Below, one piece after another: positions 9,415 to 17,878 of a stretch of DNA of 64,000 nt (position 1 is its first letter; each line of letters starts with the position of its first letter). Both the position numbers and the translations under genes were made by a program. Origin of the DNA: Pantoea eucrina (GTDB taxonomy: Bacteria > Pseudomonadota > Gammaproteobacteria > Enterobacterales > Enterobacteriaceae); the NCBI RefSeq assembly GCF_002095385.1, contig NZ_MIPP01000003.1, positions 1 to 64,000 of the forward strand, given 5' to 3'. The notes beneath the pieces were generated by a model. The model searched no databases, was not told the DNA's origin, and saw only the letters and a program-made list of their open reading frames with translations.

Positions 9415-10953
9415 TTATGCCACCAGTGCTTCACCCGACGCCGCCATGATGCGCTCTTTACTCACGCTGGCGTCGAAAATGGCGGAGATACGTCCTTTGC
9501 TCATCACCACGATGCGGTGAGCGATGCTAAGACATTCACCAACCTCGGAGGTGGTATAAACCACCGCCAGCCCCTGCTTCGCACTCTCTGCCAGCAGGCG
9601 AAACACTTCTGCTTTGGCACCGATATCGATGCCGCGGCTTGGCTCATCGAGCAGCAGCACGTTGGGCCGCGTCGCCAGCATCTTGCCAATCACAACTTTC
9701 TGCTGATTACCGCCCGAGAGCGAGCCGATTGCCGCGTCACCGCCTGCGGTTTTCACCGTGACGTTGCGAATGGTATCGCTTACCAGCTGCTTCTCACGGC
9801 GGGCGGAGAGCATCAGTCCCCGGACAAACTCACCGATGCTGGCCAGCGACAGGTTCTCCCCTACGCTCATGGTCTGTACCAGTCCGTCGCGCTGCCGATC
9901 TTCCGGCACCAGCGCCAGCCCGATAGCGATACGCTGCGCCAGAGATAAGCGGCTAATCTCCGTCTCCTGCAGCCGGATATCGCCGCTGCTCTGCGCGATA
10001 CGTCCGGCAATGCACTCCAGCAGCTCCGTGCGCCCTGCTCCCATCAGGCCATAAATACAGACTATCTCGCCCGCCTTTATGGTCAGCGACAGGTTGTCTA
10101 CCAGCCGGATGCCGGTTTTACTCTTCACCGTCAGGTTCTCAACCGTCAGCGCGGGCGGGCCAAAGGCGTAACCCTGCGGCGGCGAGCCGAGATCGAAATG
10201 CTCCCCCACCATGTTGCGCACGATCCACTCAAGATCGATATCGCTGCGCTGCGCCCAGGCGGTCATCACGCCGTCGCGCAGCACAACGGCGCGGTCGGTG
10301 ATCTCCAGCGCCTCCTCCAGATGATGGGAGATATAAACGATGGCGACGCCCTGGCTGGTGAGATCGCGGATCACCTGAAACAGCACCCGGACTTCGGCGG
10401 CGCTCAGAGCCGAGGTCGGTTCATCCATGATCAGGATCTGCGAATTTACCGACAGCGCCCGGGCAATCTCCACAATCTGCTGCTGGCCGAGACGCAGGTT
10501 CTCGACCGGCGTCAGCGGATCGATATCCTCTTCGAGCGCCGCCATCAGGTGCCGGGTCAGCCGTGCCTCTTCGTCGTAGTCAACGCCGGTAGCCCCCATG
10601 ATTTCGCGTCCCATGAAGATGTTGTCACGGACATTCATATTGGGCGCGAGATTCAGCTCCTGATGAATAATGGAGATACCGCAGCCGCGCGCCTCGGTGG
10701 CGGAGTGAAATAGCTTACTTTCGCCATTGAGCAAAATTTCCCCGGATGTTGGCGTAATCACGCCGGATAAAATCTTCATTAAGGTCGACTTGCCGGCGCC
10801 GTTTTCACCAAACAGCGTGGTGACTTCGCCGCGGCGTATCTCAAAGTTCACGCCTTTTAGCGCATGCGTTGAGCCATACACCTTGCTGACGTTACGCGCC
10901 TGCAGCACCACTTCACCTTTTAACAGCGCCGGATTAACAGGAAAGGGTTTCAT
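9415..10953 (-). CDS. eryE: Sugar-alcohol ABC transporter ATPase, tandem domains (EryE-like)
   Basis: A 512-residue RbsA/MglA-type ATPase with two fused nucleotide-binding domains. Domain 1 has Walker A FGENGAGKST (residues 49-58), signature LRLGQQQIVEIA and Walker B ILIMDEPTSAL. Domain 2 has the degenerate P-loop GLMGAGRTEL near 300, signature SLSGGNQQKVVIGK and Walker B LLLDEPSRGIDIG. A weakened second P-loop is normal for this family. The start overlaps the stop of the DUF2291 gene by four bases (ATGA), so the two are translationally coupled. Confidence 0.87.
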   Translation of the reverse strand: MKPFPVNPALLKGEVVLQARNVSKVYGSTHALKGVNFEIRRGEVTTLFGENGAGKSTLMKILSGVITPTSGEILLNGESKLFHSATEARGCGISIIHQELNLAPNMNVRDNIFMGREIMGATGVDYDEEARLTRHLMAALEEDIDPLTPVENLRLGQQQIVEIARALSVNSQILIMDEPTSALSAAEVRVLFQVIRDLTSQGVAIVYISHHLEEALEITDRAVVLRDGVMTAWAQRSDIDLEWIVRNMVGEHFDLGSPPQGYAFGPPALTVENLTVKSKTGIRLVDNLSLTIKAGEIVCIYGLMGAGRTELLECIAGRIAQSSGDIRLQETEISRLSLAQRIAIGLALVPEDRQRDGLVQTMSVGENLSLASIGEFVRGLMLSARREKQLVSDTIRNVTVKTAGGDAAIGSLSGGNQQKVVIGKMLATRPNVLLLDEPSRGIDIGAKAEVFRLLAESAKQGLAVVYTTSEVGECLSIAHRIVVMSKGRISAIFDASVSKERIMAASGEALVA

Positions 10954-11600
10954 TTAACCTCCACGCTGACCGGTGTGATCAGCCAGTTACCGGCATTAAG
11001 GAGGCGAAACACCCCGATGACCTCCACGGTCTTGCCCGGCAGCGCGTTGCGGTCAAGCTTCTCCAGAACGCTTTTTTTCATGGCGCGGTTCAGCGCTGCC
11101 CCGGCGTTCTGATACTCAATCTGGTTGGTAAAATCGCCGAACTGAATAGTGCCGCTGGCGTCGCGCAGATCGGTACCGCTCAGGGCCGGCCCGGTCTGCA
11201 GGCGTACTTTCAGGCTCTCCGGCACGCCGGCGACCTGCAGCGGAAAAATCCCCTTCTCGCCCGGCTGCACTACGCCCTCCAGCCTGACCGGGATCACCGG
11301 CAGCGGCGAGCCGACACCATACTGCGCGGCGGCGGCCTGCTGGTTCGCCTGCAGCGCTGCGGCCAGCGTTTGCGCCGCAACGGCGCGACGCTCCACGCTC
11401 TGCTTCACCTCAGGAAAGTGCTGTTCCGCCCAGCTGTCTGGTGAAAAGCCCTGCTGCGTCTGCCCGGCGGCGTCGGTTCTGACAACGTGGGTATCCAGGG
11501 CAATGCCGGCTATGACGGCACAGCTCAGCACGGCGGTCAGCAGCAGGCGACGCCTGCGCTGCCGGTCAAGCTGGTGTGCGAGCACTGAAACATCAGACAT
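10950..11600 (-). CDS. DUF2291 family membrane-anchored protein
   Basis: A 216-residue protein, first gene of the leftward transport operon, starting at the ATG at 11600 after GAGG. A single hydrophobic segment near the N-terminus (residues about 18-33, RRRLLLTAVLSCAVIAGIA) should anchor an otherwise periplasmic domain. Later parts fit DUF2291: IQFGDFTNQIEYQNAGAALN, GKTVEVIGVFRL and a C-terminal NWLITPVSVEVK. A cysteine sits within the hydrophobic stretch but the lipobox is imperfect. DUF2291 genes accompany polyol ABC transporters in alphaproteobacterial ery loci. Its role is not established; a periplasmic accessory to uptake is my inference. Confidence 0.75.
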   Translation of the reverse strand: MSDVSVLAHQLDRQRRRRLLLTAVLSCAVIAGIALDTHVVRTDAAGQTQQGFSPDSWAEQHFPEVKQSVERRAVAAQTLAAALQANQQAAAAQYGVGSPLPVIPVRLEGVVQPGEKGIFPLQVAGVPESLKVRLQTGPALSGTDLRDASGTIQFGDFTNQIEYQNAGAALNRAMKKSVLEKLDRNALPGKTVEVIGVFRLLNAGNWLITPVSVEVK

Positions 11601-12022
11601 AACGACACCTCATCGGGTTAACAGCCCGGAATTAACGCAGGCTGTGTTATATATGTGATAACTAATGTGATGAGAATTGTGCTGATGTGACTAAAATGTC
11701 AACAGCCCGGCGGCGATTTTTTCAGGAGAGCGATCTGGATCGCTGTTTGAACCGCAACCGCTGATAAAGGTTTAAATTCCCTTATTTCAGGGATGCTGGC
11801 GAGGATAAGTTGTCTGGAGGTGACTCAGTCGGGCGGTAATTTCGTGATCCTGCTCGCTAAGTGAGATGAAATATTTTACCTGTATTGAAATTTAATACGA
11901 AAGATATGTTATCTAAGTGAGAAAAGAAGTATCACTAGCAGCAGCATAATAATCACACGCCGTTAACACGGCATACGGCGGGATCACAGGCAGCCCGCAG
12001 CACATACCAGGTGGAGGTGTCG
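11601..12022. promoter_or_regulatory. Divergent control region between ery transport and eryABCD
   Basis: This 422-base gap has no gene and should hold both promoters. Near the transport side, ATGTGA recurs as a direct repeat at 11653, 11665 and 11685. Mid-gap, AGCGATC/GATCGCT form a perfect palindrome at 11729-11744. Near eryA, CTAAGTGAGA occurs twice (11857-11866 and 11913-11922), flanking the near-palindrome GTATTGAAATTTAATAC (11882-11898). TTGAAA (11885) and TTATCT (11909), 18 bases apart, could be an eryA promoter. The repeats are candidate EryD or DeoR operators, which is inference. Confidence 0.5.
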
Positions 12023-13591
12023 GTGGAGAGTGGCGATATCATTGTGGGCCTGGATTCAGGTACCTCGGTGGTCAAGGCGGTAGCCTTTGATTTGACCGGC
12101 AAACAGCTGGCCTGCGCGTCGGTACGTAACCGCTATTATCGCGCAGCAGGTGGCGCAGCGCAGCAGTCGATGTCACAAACCTGGCAGGATGCGGCCAGCG
12201 CCCTGCGTCAGCTCGGCGACCATATCGACAACCTGGCCGCCCGCGTAGTGGCGTTAGCCGTGACGGCTCAGGGGGACGGCAGCTGGCTGGTGGATGCGGA
12301 AGATCGGCCAGTGGGTGACGCCTGGATCTGGCTTGATGCCCGGGCGGCCCCCACGGTGGCCACGCTGAATCAGCACCCGCTGGCGCAGGCGCGCTTTAGC
12401 GCAACCGGCACCGGACTCAATACCTGCCAGCAGGGGGCGCAGCTGGCACACATGGACAGGCACTTTCCTGAACTGCTGGCAAAGGCTGACGTCGCGCTGC
12501 ACTGCAAAGACTGGCTCTATCTTAACCTGACCGGCGTACGCGCCACCGACCCGTCTGAGGCGAGTTTTACCTTTGGCAACTTTCGTCACGCCGGCTATGA
12601 CGACACCGTGATTGACGCGCTGGGGCTGACGCACCGGCGTCATCTGCTGCCGGAGATTGTCGAGGGCACAGAGACCACGCATCCCCTGACCCGCGAGGCG
12701 GCAGCGCTGACGGGCCTGCGGGCCGGGACCCCGGTAGTGCTGGGCTATGTGGATATGGCGATGACGGCGCTGGGCGCGGGCGTCCACACCGGCGAGGCCA
12801 ATACCGCCTGTTCGATTGTGGGTTCAACCGGCGTCCATCTGCGCAGCGTTACTGTTGATGATGTCTGGCTCAATCCGGCGCAGACCGGCTACGTGATCCC
12901 GCTGCCGTGGCCCGGTTATGTCACGCAGGTTCAGACCAATATGGCCTCGACGCTGAATCTGGACTGGCTGCTGAATGTCGCCGGAGACCTGCTGCAGAGC
13001 TTTGGCTGCGAAACCGATCACGCCCGGCTGGTGGCGCAGATTGATAGCTGGCTGACGCACACCACACCCGGCACGCTGCTGTTTCATCCCTATATTTCAC
13101 TGGCGGGCGAACGCGGTCCCTTCGTGAATGCCAGCGCGCGTGCCGGTTTTACCGGCCTGCACTATCAGCACACTTTTGGAGACCTGGTGCGCGGCGTGGT
13201 AGAGGGAATTGGTATGGCGGCGCGCGACTGCTACCAGGCGATGGGTCAGGATCGGCCCGGCGAGATCCGTCTGACCGGCGGTGCGGTGCGTTCAGCACCG
13301 CTGCGGCAGATCCTCGCGGCGGCTATCGGTGCCCCGGTGCGTATCAGTCAGCGTGAAGAAGCGGGCGCGGCCGGCGCGGCAATGATGGCCGCGGTTGCAG
13401 TGGGCGCGTTCTCTTCTATGGCCGCGTGTGCCGAAACCTGGGTCCGCCCGCTGCTTGACGCGCCGGAAACGCCGCAGCCCGATCTGATGCAGCGCTACGA
13501 CGCGCTGTTTCCTCATTATCAGCAGATCCGCAGCGATCTGCCGGCCTGCTGGCAGGCGCTGAATACCTGTAACGGAGTCAATCATGAATGA
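12023..13591 (+). CDS. eryA: Erythritol kinase EryA
   Basis: A 522-residue FGGY-family carbohydrate kinase predicted to phosphorylate erythritol with ATP. The opening GDIIVGLDSGTSVVKAVAFD carries the ATP-phosphate motif. AVTAQGDGSWLVDAEDRPV and GDAWIWLDARAAPTV read like Brucella EryA. Later motifs are YVDMAMTALGAG, GSTGVHLR and TGGAVRSAPLRQILAAA. Of several in-frame GTG codons (12011, 12017, 12023) the last is chosen because GGAGG lies 5 bases before it. It overlaps eryB by 8 bases and heads the rightward eryABCD operon. The family match is strong; substrate specificity comes from the operon. Confidence 0.87.
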   Translation: MESGDIIVGLDSGTSVVKAVAFDLTGKQLACASVRNRYYRAAGGAAQQSMSQTWQDAASALRQLGDHIDNLAARVVALAVTAQGDGSWLVDAEDRPVGDAWIWLDARAAPTVATLNQHPLAQARFSATGTGLNTCQQGAQLAHMDRHFPELLAKADVALHCKDWLYLNLTGVRATDPSEASFTFGNFRHAGYDDTVIDALGLTHRRHLLPEIVEGTETTHPLTREAAALTGLRAGTPVVLGYVDMAMTALGAGVHTGEANTACSIVGSTGVHLRSVTVDDVWLNPAQTGYVIPLPWPGYVTQVQTNMASTLNLDWLLNVAGDLLQSFGCETDHARLVAQIDSWLTHTTPGTLLFHPYISLAGERGPFVNASARAGFTGLHYQHTFGDLVRGVVEGIGMAARDCYQAMGQDRPGEIRLTGGAVRSAPLRQILAAAIGAPVRISQREEAGAAGAAMMAAVAVGAFSSMAACAETWVRPLLDAPETPQPDLMQRYDALFPHYQQIRSDLPACWQALNTCNGVNHE

Positions 13592-15122
13592 CACTATGCT
13601 GGATCTGTTTGTTATTGGCGGCGGCATTAACGGCGCCGGTATCGCCCGCGATGCCGCCGGTCGCGGCCTGTCGGTGGCGATGTGTGAAAAAGACGATCTG
13701 GCGCAGGGCACCTCCTCCCGCTCCGGGAAGCTGGTGCACGGCGGCCTGCGCTACCTGGAGTATTATGAGTTCCGGCTGGTGCGCGAAGCGCTGATTGAGC
13801 GGGAAGTGCTGCTGAATGCCGCCCCGCATATTATCTGGCCGATGCGCTTTGTGCTGCCGCACAGCCCCTCCGATCGCCCTGCCTGGCTGGTACGGCTCGG
13901 CCTCTTCTTCTATGACCATCTGGGCGGCCGTAAGAAACTGCCCGGCACCCGCACACTGGATCTGACGCGCGATCCCGAAGGCGCCCCGCTGCTCGACAGC
14001 TATAAAAAAGGGTTTGAGTACTCCGACTGCTGGGTCGATGACGCGCGGCTGGTGGTGCTGAACGCGCTGGATGCCGCTGAGCGTGGCGCAACCATTCTGC
14101 CGCGCACACGCTGCGTTGCCGCACAGCGCCTGGCCGGCAAGTGGCAGATAACCCTTGAAGATGTCAGCAGCGGCGAGCGCCGCACGCTGTTTGCGCGGGC
14201 AATCGTCAATGCGGCGGGGCCCTGGGTGCTGGACATTGTCAGCGACGTGACGCAGAGCCACAGCCAGCGCCGGGTGCGTCTGGTGAAAGGCTCACACCTT
14301 ATCGTGCCTAAATTCTGGGAGGGTCAGCAGGCGTATCTGGTGCAGAACACCGATAAGCGCGTGATTTTTATCAATCCTTATGAAGGCGATAAAGCGCTGA
14401 TTGGCACGACGGATATTCCGTGGGAAGGCAAAGCGGAAGCGGTGACCGCCGACGATACGGAACAACAGTATCTGTTAGACGTCGTTAACCGCTACTTCAA
14501 AGTTAAGCTGCGCCCGGCTGACGTTATTACCCGCTTCTCCGGCGTGCGTCCGCTGTTTGACGACGGCAAAGGCAACCCCTCCGCGGTGACGCGCGACTAT
14601 GTGTTTGACCTCGATAACCAGCAGGATGCGCCGCTGCTGCACGTCTTCGGCGGGAAAATCACTACATTCCGCAAGCTGGCAGAGCACGCCCTGCAGAAGC
14701 TAGCCCCCTTCTTTCCGCAGATGGGCGCTGACTGGACGCGCGCGGCCACCCTGCCGGGAGGCGATATGGCTGACGCCGACTTTGAAACCTTCCTTGAGCA
14801 GTGCAAAGCGCGTTGGCCGTGGCTGCCGCAGCCGCTGCGTAAACACTACGCCCGCCTGTATGGGACGCGCATCGCGCAGCTGCTGGCAGACGCAACGGCG
14901 CTGAGCGATCTGGGGCGTCATTTTGGCGGGCTGCTGTATGAGGCCGAAGCACGCTATCTGGCTGACCACGAGTGGGCGCAGCAGGCGGAGGATATTTTGT
15001 GGCGGCGCACCAAGCATCAGCTGCACCTTACCCCGGCGCAGCGCGACGCGTTCATCACCTGGTTTGAAGCAGCTTCCGCGCGCGTGATCCCGCTGCGAGC
15101 CCGTGCAGGACAGGAGAACTGA
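13584..15122 (+). CDS. eryB: FAD-dependent erythritol phosphate dehydrogenase EryB
   Basis: A 512-residue flavoprotein of the GlpD family. Residues 6-25 form the FAD fold (LFVIGGGINGAGIARDAAGR), followed by SSRSGKLVHGGLRYLEYYEF near 47-66 and GTTDIPWEGKAE near 275, typical of glycerol-3-phosphate dehydrogenases. In Brucella EryB oxidises the kinase product to a 3-keto-tetrose 4-phosphate (erythrulose 1-phosphate) and passes electrons to quinone at the inner membrane. The start overlaps the end of eryA, preceded by CGGAG. A second, clearly different GlpD-like enzyme is encoded at 21140. Confidence 0.87.
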   Translation: MNDTMLDLFVIGGGINGAGIARDAAGRGLSVAMCEKDDLAQGTSSRSGKLVHGGLRYLEYYEFRLVREALIEREVLLNAAPHIIWPMRFVLPHSPSDRPAWLVRLGLFFYDHLGGRKKLPGTRTLDLTRDPEGAPLLDSYKKGFEYSDCWVDDARLVVLNALDAAERGATILPRTRCVAAQRLAGKWQITLEDVSSGERRTLFARAIVNAAGPWVLDIVSDVTQSHSQRRVRLVKGSHLIVPKFWEGQQAYLVQNTDKRVIFINPYEGDKALIGTTDIPWEGKAEAVTADDTEQQYLLDVVNRYFKVKLRPADVITRFSGVRPLFDDGKGNPSAVTRDYVFDLDNQQDAPLLHVFGGKITTFRKLAEHALQKLAPFFPQMGADWTRAATLPGGDMADADFETFLEQCKARWPWLPQPLRKHYARLYGTRIAQLLADATALSDLGRHFGGLLYEAEARYLADHEWAQQAEDILWRRTKHQLHLTPAQRDAFITWFEAASARVIPLRARAGQEN

Positions 15123-15123
15123 T

Positions 15124-16086
15124 ATGGCCCTTACCCTTTCGCTTAATACGAATCCGCTGGTCAACCGCTTTGCCGATCCGCACGACTTAATTATCACGGT
15201 GGCGGAACAGATCCGCATTCGCGACCTGCAGCTGACCCATGAATTTATCAATCCGGGCTGGCCTGCCGCGACGATCACCGCCATGACGCGTCGTATGCAG
15301 CAGGCGCTGAACGCCACCGGCGTGCGCGTCACCTCCGGTATGACCGGCCCCTACGGGCGACTGAACCACTTTGGTCATCCCGATGCCGCGGTGCGCCGCT
15401 ACTATATTGACTGGTTTAAAACCTTTGCGGATATCACCGCTGAACTGGGCGGTGTGGCTATCGGCTCGCAATTTGCCATTTTTACGCAGCGCGACTTCCG
15501 GGACGCAGAGCGCCGCGAAACGCTTATCGATATCGCCACTGACTGCTGGCAGGAGGTCGCTGAACATGCGCGCGCGGCGGGGCTGAAATATCTTTTCTGG
15601 GAGCCGATGAGTGTGGCGCGCGAGTTTGGCGAAACCATTCCCGCCGCGCTGGCACTGCAGCAGCGCCTGAGCCAGCGCGATTTTGCCCTGCCGATGTGGA
15701 TGATGGCGGATATTGATCACGGTGATGTGACCTCGGCCGATCCGCAGGATTACGATCCTTACGCCTGGGCTGAAGCGGTGCCGCGCTGCTCACCGATCAT
15801 TCATATCAAGCAGAGCATGATGGATAAAGGCGGGCATCGTCCGTTTACAATGCAGTACAATGACGGCGGCCGTATTCAGCCGCAGCCGCTGCTGGAGGCG
15901 CTGGCGCGTGGTGGCGCGCAGGATAATGAAATCTGCCTGGAGCTGAGTTTCAAAGAGCGCGAGCCCACCGACAGTCGCGCCGTGGCGGAGATCGCAGAGA
16001 GCGTCGCTTTCTGGGCCAGCCATATTGAAACCGGCGTGGCGGACCTGCATCTGGCGACGCACCGGCCCGCCGGAGCGCGCAGCTAA
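15124..16086 (+). CDS. eryC: Tetrulose phosphate epimerase EryC (AP-endonuclease-type TIM barrel)
   Basis: A 320-residue sugar-phosphate isomerase/epimerase of the xylose-isomerase-like TIM barrel family. It starts one base after the eryB stop, with CAGGAG upstream. Candidate metal ligands line up along the barrel: LTHEFINPGW, FWEPMSVAREFG, MADIDHGDVTSADP, IIHIKQSMMDKGGHRPF and ICLELSFKERE. In Brucella and mycobacteria EryC epimerises erythrulose 1-phosphate at C3; older literature called it a dehydrogenase, but no nucleotide fold is present here. The next isomerases of that pathway are not encoded nearby. Confidence 0.83.
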   Translation: MALTLSLNTNPLVNRFADPHDLIITVAEQIRIRDLQLTHEFINPGWPAATITAMTRRMQQALNATGVRVTSGMTGPYGRLNHFGHPDAAVRRYYIDWFKTFADITAELGGVAIGSQFAIFTQRDFRDAERRETLIDIATDCWQEVAEHARAAGLKYLFWEPMSVAREFGETIPAALALQQRLSQRDFALPMWMMADIDHGDVTSADPQDYDPYAWAEAVPRCSPIIHIKQSMMDKGGHRPFTMQYNDGGRIQPQPLLEALARGGAQDNEICLELSFKEREPTDSRAVAEIAESVAFWASHIETGVADLHLATHRPAGARS

Positions 16087-16088
16087 AC

Positions 16089-16108
16089 ACGCGGGCCGGA
16101 GCCCGCGT
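16089..16108 (+). promoter_or_regulatory. Hairpin between eryC and eryD
   Basis: ACGCGGGC and GCCCGCGT form perfect 8-bp arms around CGGA in the 37-base gap, followed by TCGTCTTCT rather than a true T-run. It could act as a partial terminator limiting eryD expression relative to eryABC, or stabilise the upstream message. Confidence 0.5.
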
Positions 16109-16123
16109 CGTCTTCTACTCTGA

Positions 16124-17086
16124 ATGGACAAAGACATGAAATCCGCACCTGCTTCTGCCGATCGCGATGACTCTCTGGCGCTGCGTGCGGCCTGGCTGCA
16201 CTATGTAGGCGGTCTGACTCAGGCTGAAGTCGCTAAACGACTGGGGTTGCCTTCGGTAAAAACGCACCGCCTGATTGCGCGCATGGTGGCGGAAGGCGCA
16301 GTAAAAATCACCATTGATGGCGATATTCTCGACTGCGTGGCGCTGGAGGATAAGCTGCGTCAGCACTTTGGCCTGCGGTTTTGTCAGGTTGCGCCCGATC
16401 TGGGTGAGACCGGGCTGCCGGTGCGGGCGCTGGGGATGGCTGGCGCGGACTATCTGCGCCAGCTGCTGCTCGGCGCGCCCGCGATTACGCTCGGGCTGGG
16501 GCATGGCCGTACCCTCTCCGCGGCGATCCATCAGCTGGCGCGCCTTGAGGCTCCCCAGGCGCGCTTTGTGTCGCTGCTGGGCTGCCTGACGCGCAACTAT
16601 GCGCTCAACCCGCATGATGTTATGCACCGCATCGCCGCCAAAACCGGCGCGCAGGCTTACATGATGCCGGTGCCGTTCTTTGCGAACACTGAAGAAGATC
16701 GCGATGTTCTGCTGGCGCAGCGCGGCGTCAGCGAGATTTTTGATATGGCCGCGCGCAGTGAGGTCAAGCTGGTCGGTATCGGAACGGTAGAGCCGGCGGC
16801 TCAGCTGGTTGAAGCCGGCATGCTCGAAGAGGCGGAGATCAACGCTCTCTCTGCAGCCGGCGCGGTGGGAGAATTGCTGGGCCACTTTTTTGCCGCCGAC
16901 GGCACGCTGATCTACAACTCACTGACGGCGCGGACACTTTCCGTGCCGCTCAGCCAGAACCGCAGTGAGATTGTGGCGCTGACGGGTGGCCTGAGTAAAG
17001 TGGCGGCTATTCGTGCCGTGCTGAGCAGCGGTCAGCTCTCCGGGCTGATCACCGATGAGGTCACGGCGCAGGCGCTGCTGATATAA
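16124..17086 (+). CDS. eryD: Erythritol operon regulator EryD (SorC family)
   Basis: A 320-residue SorC/DeoR-like regulator. A helix-turn-helix lies near residues 27-52 (GGLTQAEVAKRLGLPSVKTH), followed by the SorC sugar-binding domain with GLGHGRTLSAAIHQLA near 125 and VKLVGIGTVEPAAQLV near 215. The N-terminal DDSLALRAAWLHYVGGLTQ is close to Brucella EryD, which represses eryABCD until erythritol is present. It ends the operon and faces the leftward yciT gene. Candidate binding sites are the repeats upstream of eryA. Confidence 0.85.
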   Translation: MDKDMKSAPASADRDDSLALRAAWLHYVGGLTQAEVAKRLGLPSVKTHRLIARMVAEGAVKITIDGDILDCVALEDKLRQHFGLRFCQVAPDLGETGLPVRALGMAGADYLRQLLLGAPAITLGLGHGRTLSAAIHQLARLEAPQARFVSLLGCLTRNYALNPHDVMHRIAAKTGAQAYMMPVPFFANTEEDRDVLLAQRGVSEIFDMAARSEVKLVGIGTVEPAAQLVEAGMLEEAEINALSAAGAVGELLGHFFAADGTLIYNSLTARTLSVPLSQNRSEIVALTGGLSKVAAIRAVLSSGQLSGLITDEVTAQALLI

Positions 17087-17125
17087 CGCTGACCGGTCAG
17101 TAAAATAGCGCTCTGCACCGCCAGG

Positions 17126-17866
17126 TTAAATCTGCGTGACCTCCGTTCCCTGCGCCGTCAGCAGCGCCTGAGCGGCCGGATCAAGCTCGCTGTCGGTAAT
17201 CAGCTGCCTGAACGGCTGATGCGGCGCCAGCGCATAAGGGTGGATCTGACCAAATTTAGAGGAGTCGGTCAGCGCAATAGTGTGCGCAGGCTTTTCCAGC
17301 AGCGCATGAACCACATCGCAGCGCAGCATGTTGCGCCCGGTAAAGCCGGTGGCGCGATCCCAGCCATCAATGCCGATAAAGACTTTATGAAAGCTGAGCT
17401 GCTGAATACAGAGCCGGGTCAGCGGACCGACCACCGACTCACTGCTTTTCTGAAACAGACCGCCGAGAATAATGACGTCGCCGCCCTTTTCACGCAGCAG
17501 GCCGGCAATATAGTGGCTTACTGTGACCAGCGTAACGTCATGCCGCTCGCTCAGCGTCTGTGCCAGCAGCGCATTGGTGCTGCCCCCCTCAATAAATACC
17601 GTTTCCCCTGCATTCACCAGAGAGGCGGCATAATCGGCCAGCCGTTTTTTTACGGCAAGACGGGTTTGCATCCGGGCGCTGACGTCGTCACCGCCCGCAG
17701 CAACGGCGGAGCCATGCACCCGACGCAACAGCCCCTCTTTTTCCAGCTGGTTAAGATCCTGGCGCATCGTGACTTCAGAGACGCCGGTGGTCAGCGCCAG
17801 CTCGCTGACGCTGACGCTGCCGCGCGCGCTGAGCAGCTCGATAATTGACTGATGACGTGCGTTCAT
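17126..17866 (-). CDS. yciT: DeoR-family regulator YciT
   Basis: A 246-residue DeoR regulator colinear with E. coli YciT (249 residues). The winged helix is SVSELALTTGVSEVTMRQDL (residues 18-37). Then come LLRRVHGSAV, the effector pocket FIEGGSTNALLAQTL near 92-106, and a run typical of YciT: SESVVGPLTRLCIQQ, KVFIGIDGWDRATGFTGR. In E. coli yciT sits beside osmB; here it lies between eryD and ybiU, and convergent with eryD. It may have a target outside this locus, so it should not be assumed to regulate ery. Confidence 0.8.
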   Translation of the reverse strand: MNARHQSIIELLSARGSVSVSELALTTGVSEVTMRQDLNQLEKEGLLRRVHGSAVAAGGDDVSARMQTRLAVKKRLADYAASLVNAGETVFIEGGSTNALLAQTLSERHDVTLVTVSHYIAGLLREKGGDVIILGGLFQKSSESVVGPLTRLCIQQLSFHKVFIGIDGWDRATGFTGRNMLRCDVVHALLEKPAHTIALTDSSKFGQIHPYALAPHQPFRQLITDSELDPAAQALLTAQGTEVTQI

Positions 17867-17878
17867 AGTGTCCTGCAG

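Noticed and set aside
10198-10713. 171-codon + strand ORF
   Set aside because: Antisense to the two-domain ABC ATPase; a shadow.
11653-11690. CRP site in the ery promoter region
   Set aside because: The TGTGA elements are direct repeats; no TGTGA-N6-TCACA pair is formed.
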